Assembly: GCA_036877525.1 (NCBI GenBank)
Contig: JAZGTH010000015.1
Coordinates: 4,295,001-4,359,000 of the forward strand
Reading direction: 5' to 3'
DNA from: Chromobotia macracanthus
Taxonomy: Eukaryota > Chordata > Actinopteri > Cypriniformes > Botiidae
Length of the DNA: 64,000 nucleotides
The notes under the pieces are model-generated. The model had not been told where the DNA came from. It saw only the letters and a program-made list of their open reading frames with translations, and searched no databases. How positions within the stretch are numbered: the first letter of the stretch is position 1; each line of letters opens with the position of its first letter. This document shows positions 63,435 to 64,000 of the stretch, piece by piece. The translations under genes were made by a program, and so were the position numbers.

Positions 63435-63706
63435 CCCAGCAAACAATTTTAGGGTGTAAGAACGTTTCCATAACATTTCCATTAAGTAAGTTCTAGGAAC
63501 TTACTTACTTAAAGTTCCAGGAACGTTCAAAACATCCAGCGTTTTAGACGTTGTATTATTGCTATTGCTTGGTTATAAGAACGTTATGTTTGATATGATG
63601 TATAACTTAAGAAAACATTCTACTAATGTTACTGCAAGAATGTTTTGATCACTTTGAGAGAACTTTTAGAGAGTTACATTCTGAGAACGTTTCCCTCTTA
63701 GCTGGG
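63435..63706 (+). mobile_element. AACGTT-family MITE-like element with internal palindrome
   Basis: It starts CCCAGCAAACAATTTTAGGG and ends TTTCCCTCTTAGCTGGG. A local duplication has created a perfect palindrome, TAAGTAAGTTC (63483-63493) and its complement (63497-63507), around TAG. Confidence 0.8.
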
Positions 63707-63788
63707 ATTTTTTATTTTTCAGATGTGTCAGATAAATCATGCACAATAAGACAATTAAATGACGTTGCATTACATGTGCACTAAATGA

Positions 63789-64000
63789 CTAGTTCATTCA
63801 AAAATGAAACTTCTGTCGTCATTTACTTCACGTCGCTCCAAAACTGCTTTTTCACAAAGGAAATTATTGGTTGGATTCAATTCAATGGCAGTACATATGA
63901 CTCACGTTAATAACTTAAAGCACCCAGGAATGCATGATCCAAGATCCAATTTTTTAGCAATTTTACAGTACAATTGTGTAGGCCGCCATGACACCTGCTG
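63789..64000 (+). mobile_element. interspersed repeat (AGTTCACCCAAAAATG family), runs off the window
   Basis: It starts CTAGTTCATTCAAAAATGAA with TGTCGTCATTTACTTCACG. The right end is beyond the window. Confidence 0.55.

Overview
The window is vertebrate nuclear DNA, almost certainly from a teleost fish and probably a cyprinid. It is AT-rich and intron-dominated, carries many CA/GA microsatellites, and holds several families of short inverted-repeat elements and tRNA-derived SINEs of the kind that crowd cyprinid genomes. There is no bacterial-type operon, CRISPR array or prophage. The species and the a/b ohnolog status cannot be settled from the sequence alone.

One protein-coding gene can be supported, and its coding sequence is complete: satb1 (special AT-rich sequence-binding protein 1) on the minus strand. 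I rebuilt ten coding exons, all with GT-AG borders and matching phases, from the ATG at 48679 to the TAA at 10887-10885. Joined, they give 2331 nt, or 776 residues. The protein has the full SATB1 layout: N-terminal nuclear-localisation segment, ubiquitin-like tetramerisation domain (ULD), CUT-like domain, Gln/Pro-rich linker, CUT1, CUT2, polyglutamine stretch, homeodomain and acidic C-tail. Introns are 1.4-4.8 kb, except the 13.0-kb intron that splits CUT2 (27070-14100).

Layout. 1-9.1 kb: 3' flank with repeats and no gene seen. 9.1-10.9 kb: probable 3'UTR interrupted by an interspersed repeat. 10.9-48.7 kb: coding exons and introns. 48.7-50.5 kb: first intron and a probable proximal non-coding first exon in a CpG-rich block (50.37-51.14 kb). 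51-64 kb: upstream region with two more GC/CpG-rich blocks (60.23-60.74 and 62.8-63.25 kb) that look like alternative first exons or promoters, one holding a perfect inverted repeat of two cAMP-response elements. Several intronic and upstream stretches rich in TAATTA-type sites, without repeats or ORFs, resemble conserved non-coding enhancers, but conservation could not be tested.

The most unusual observations are structural. A 26-bp minisatellite looks as if it was seeded from the exon 9 splice donor and repeats it. Two perfect hairpins stand in tandem 300 bp upstream of exon 10. A MITE-like family with AACGTT-rich ends has eleven copies in 64 kb. Exon 7 is sandwiched between two different inverted-repeat elements, each about 55-70 bp from a splice site. 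A SINE lies about 30 bp from the acceptor of the start-codon exon.
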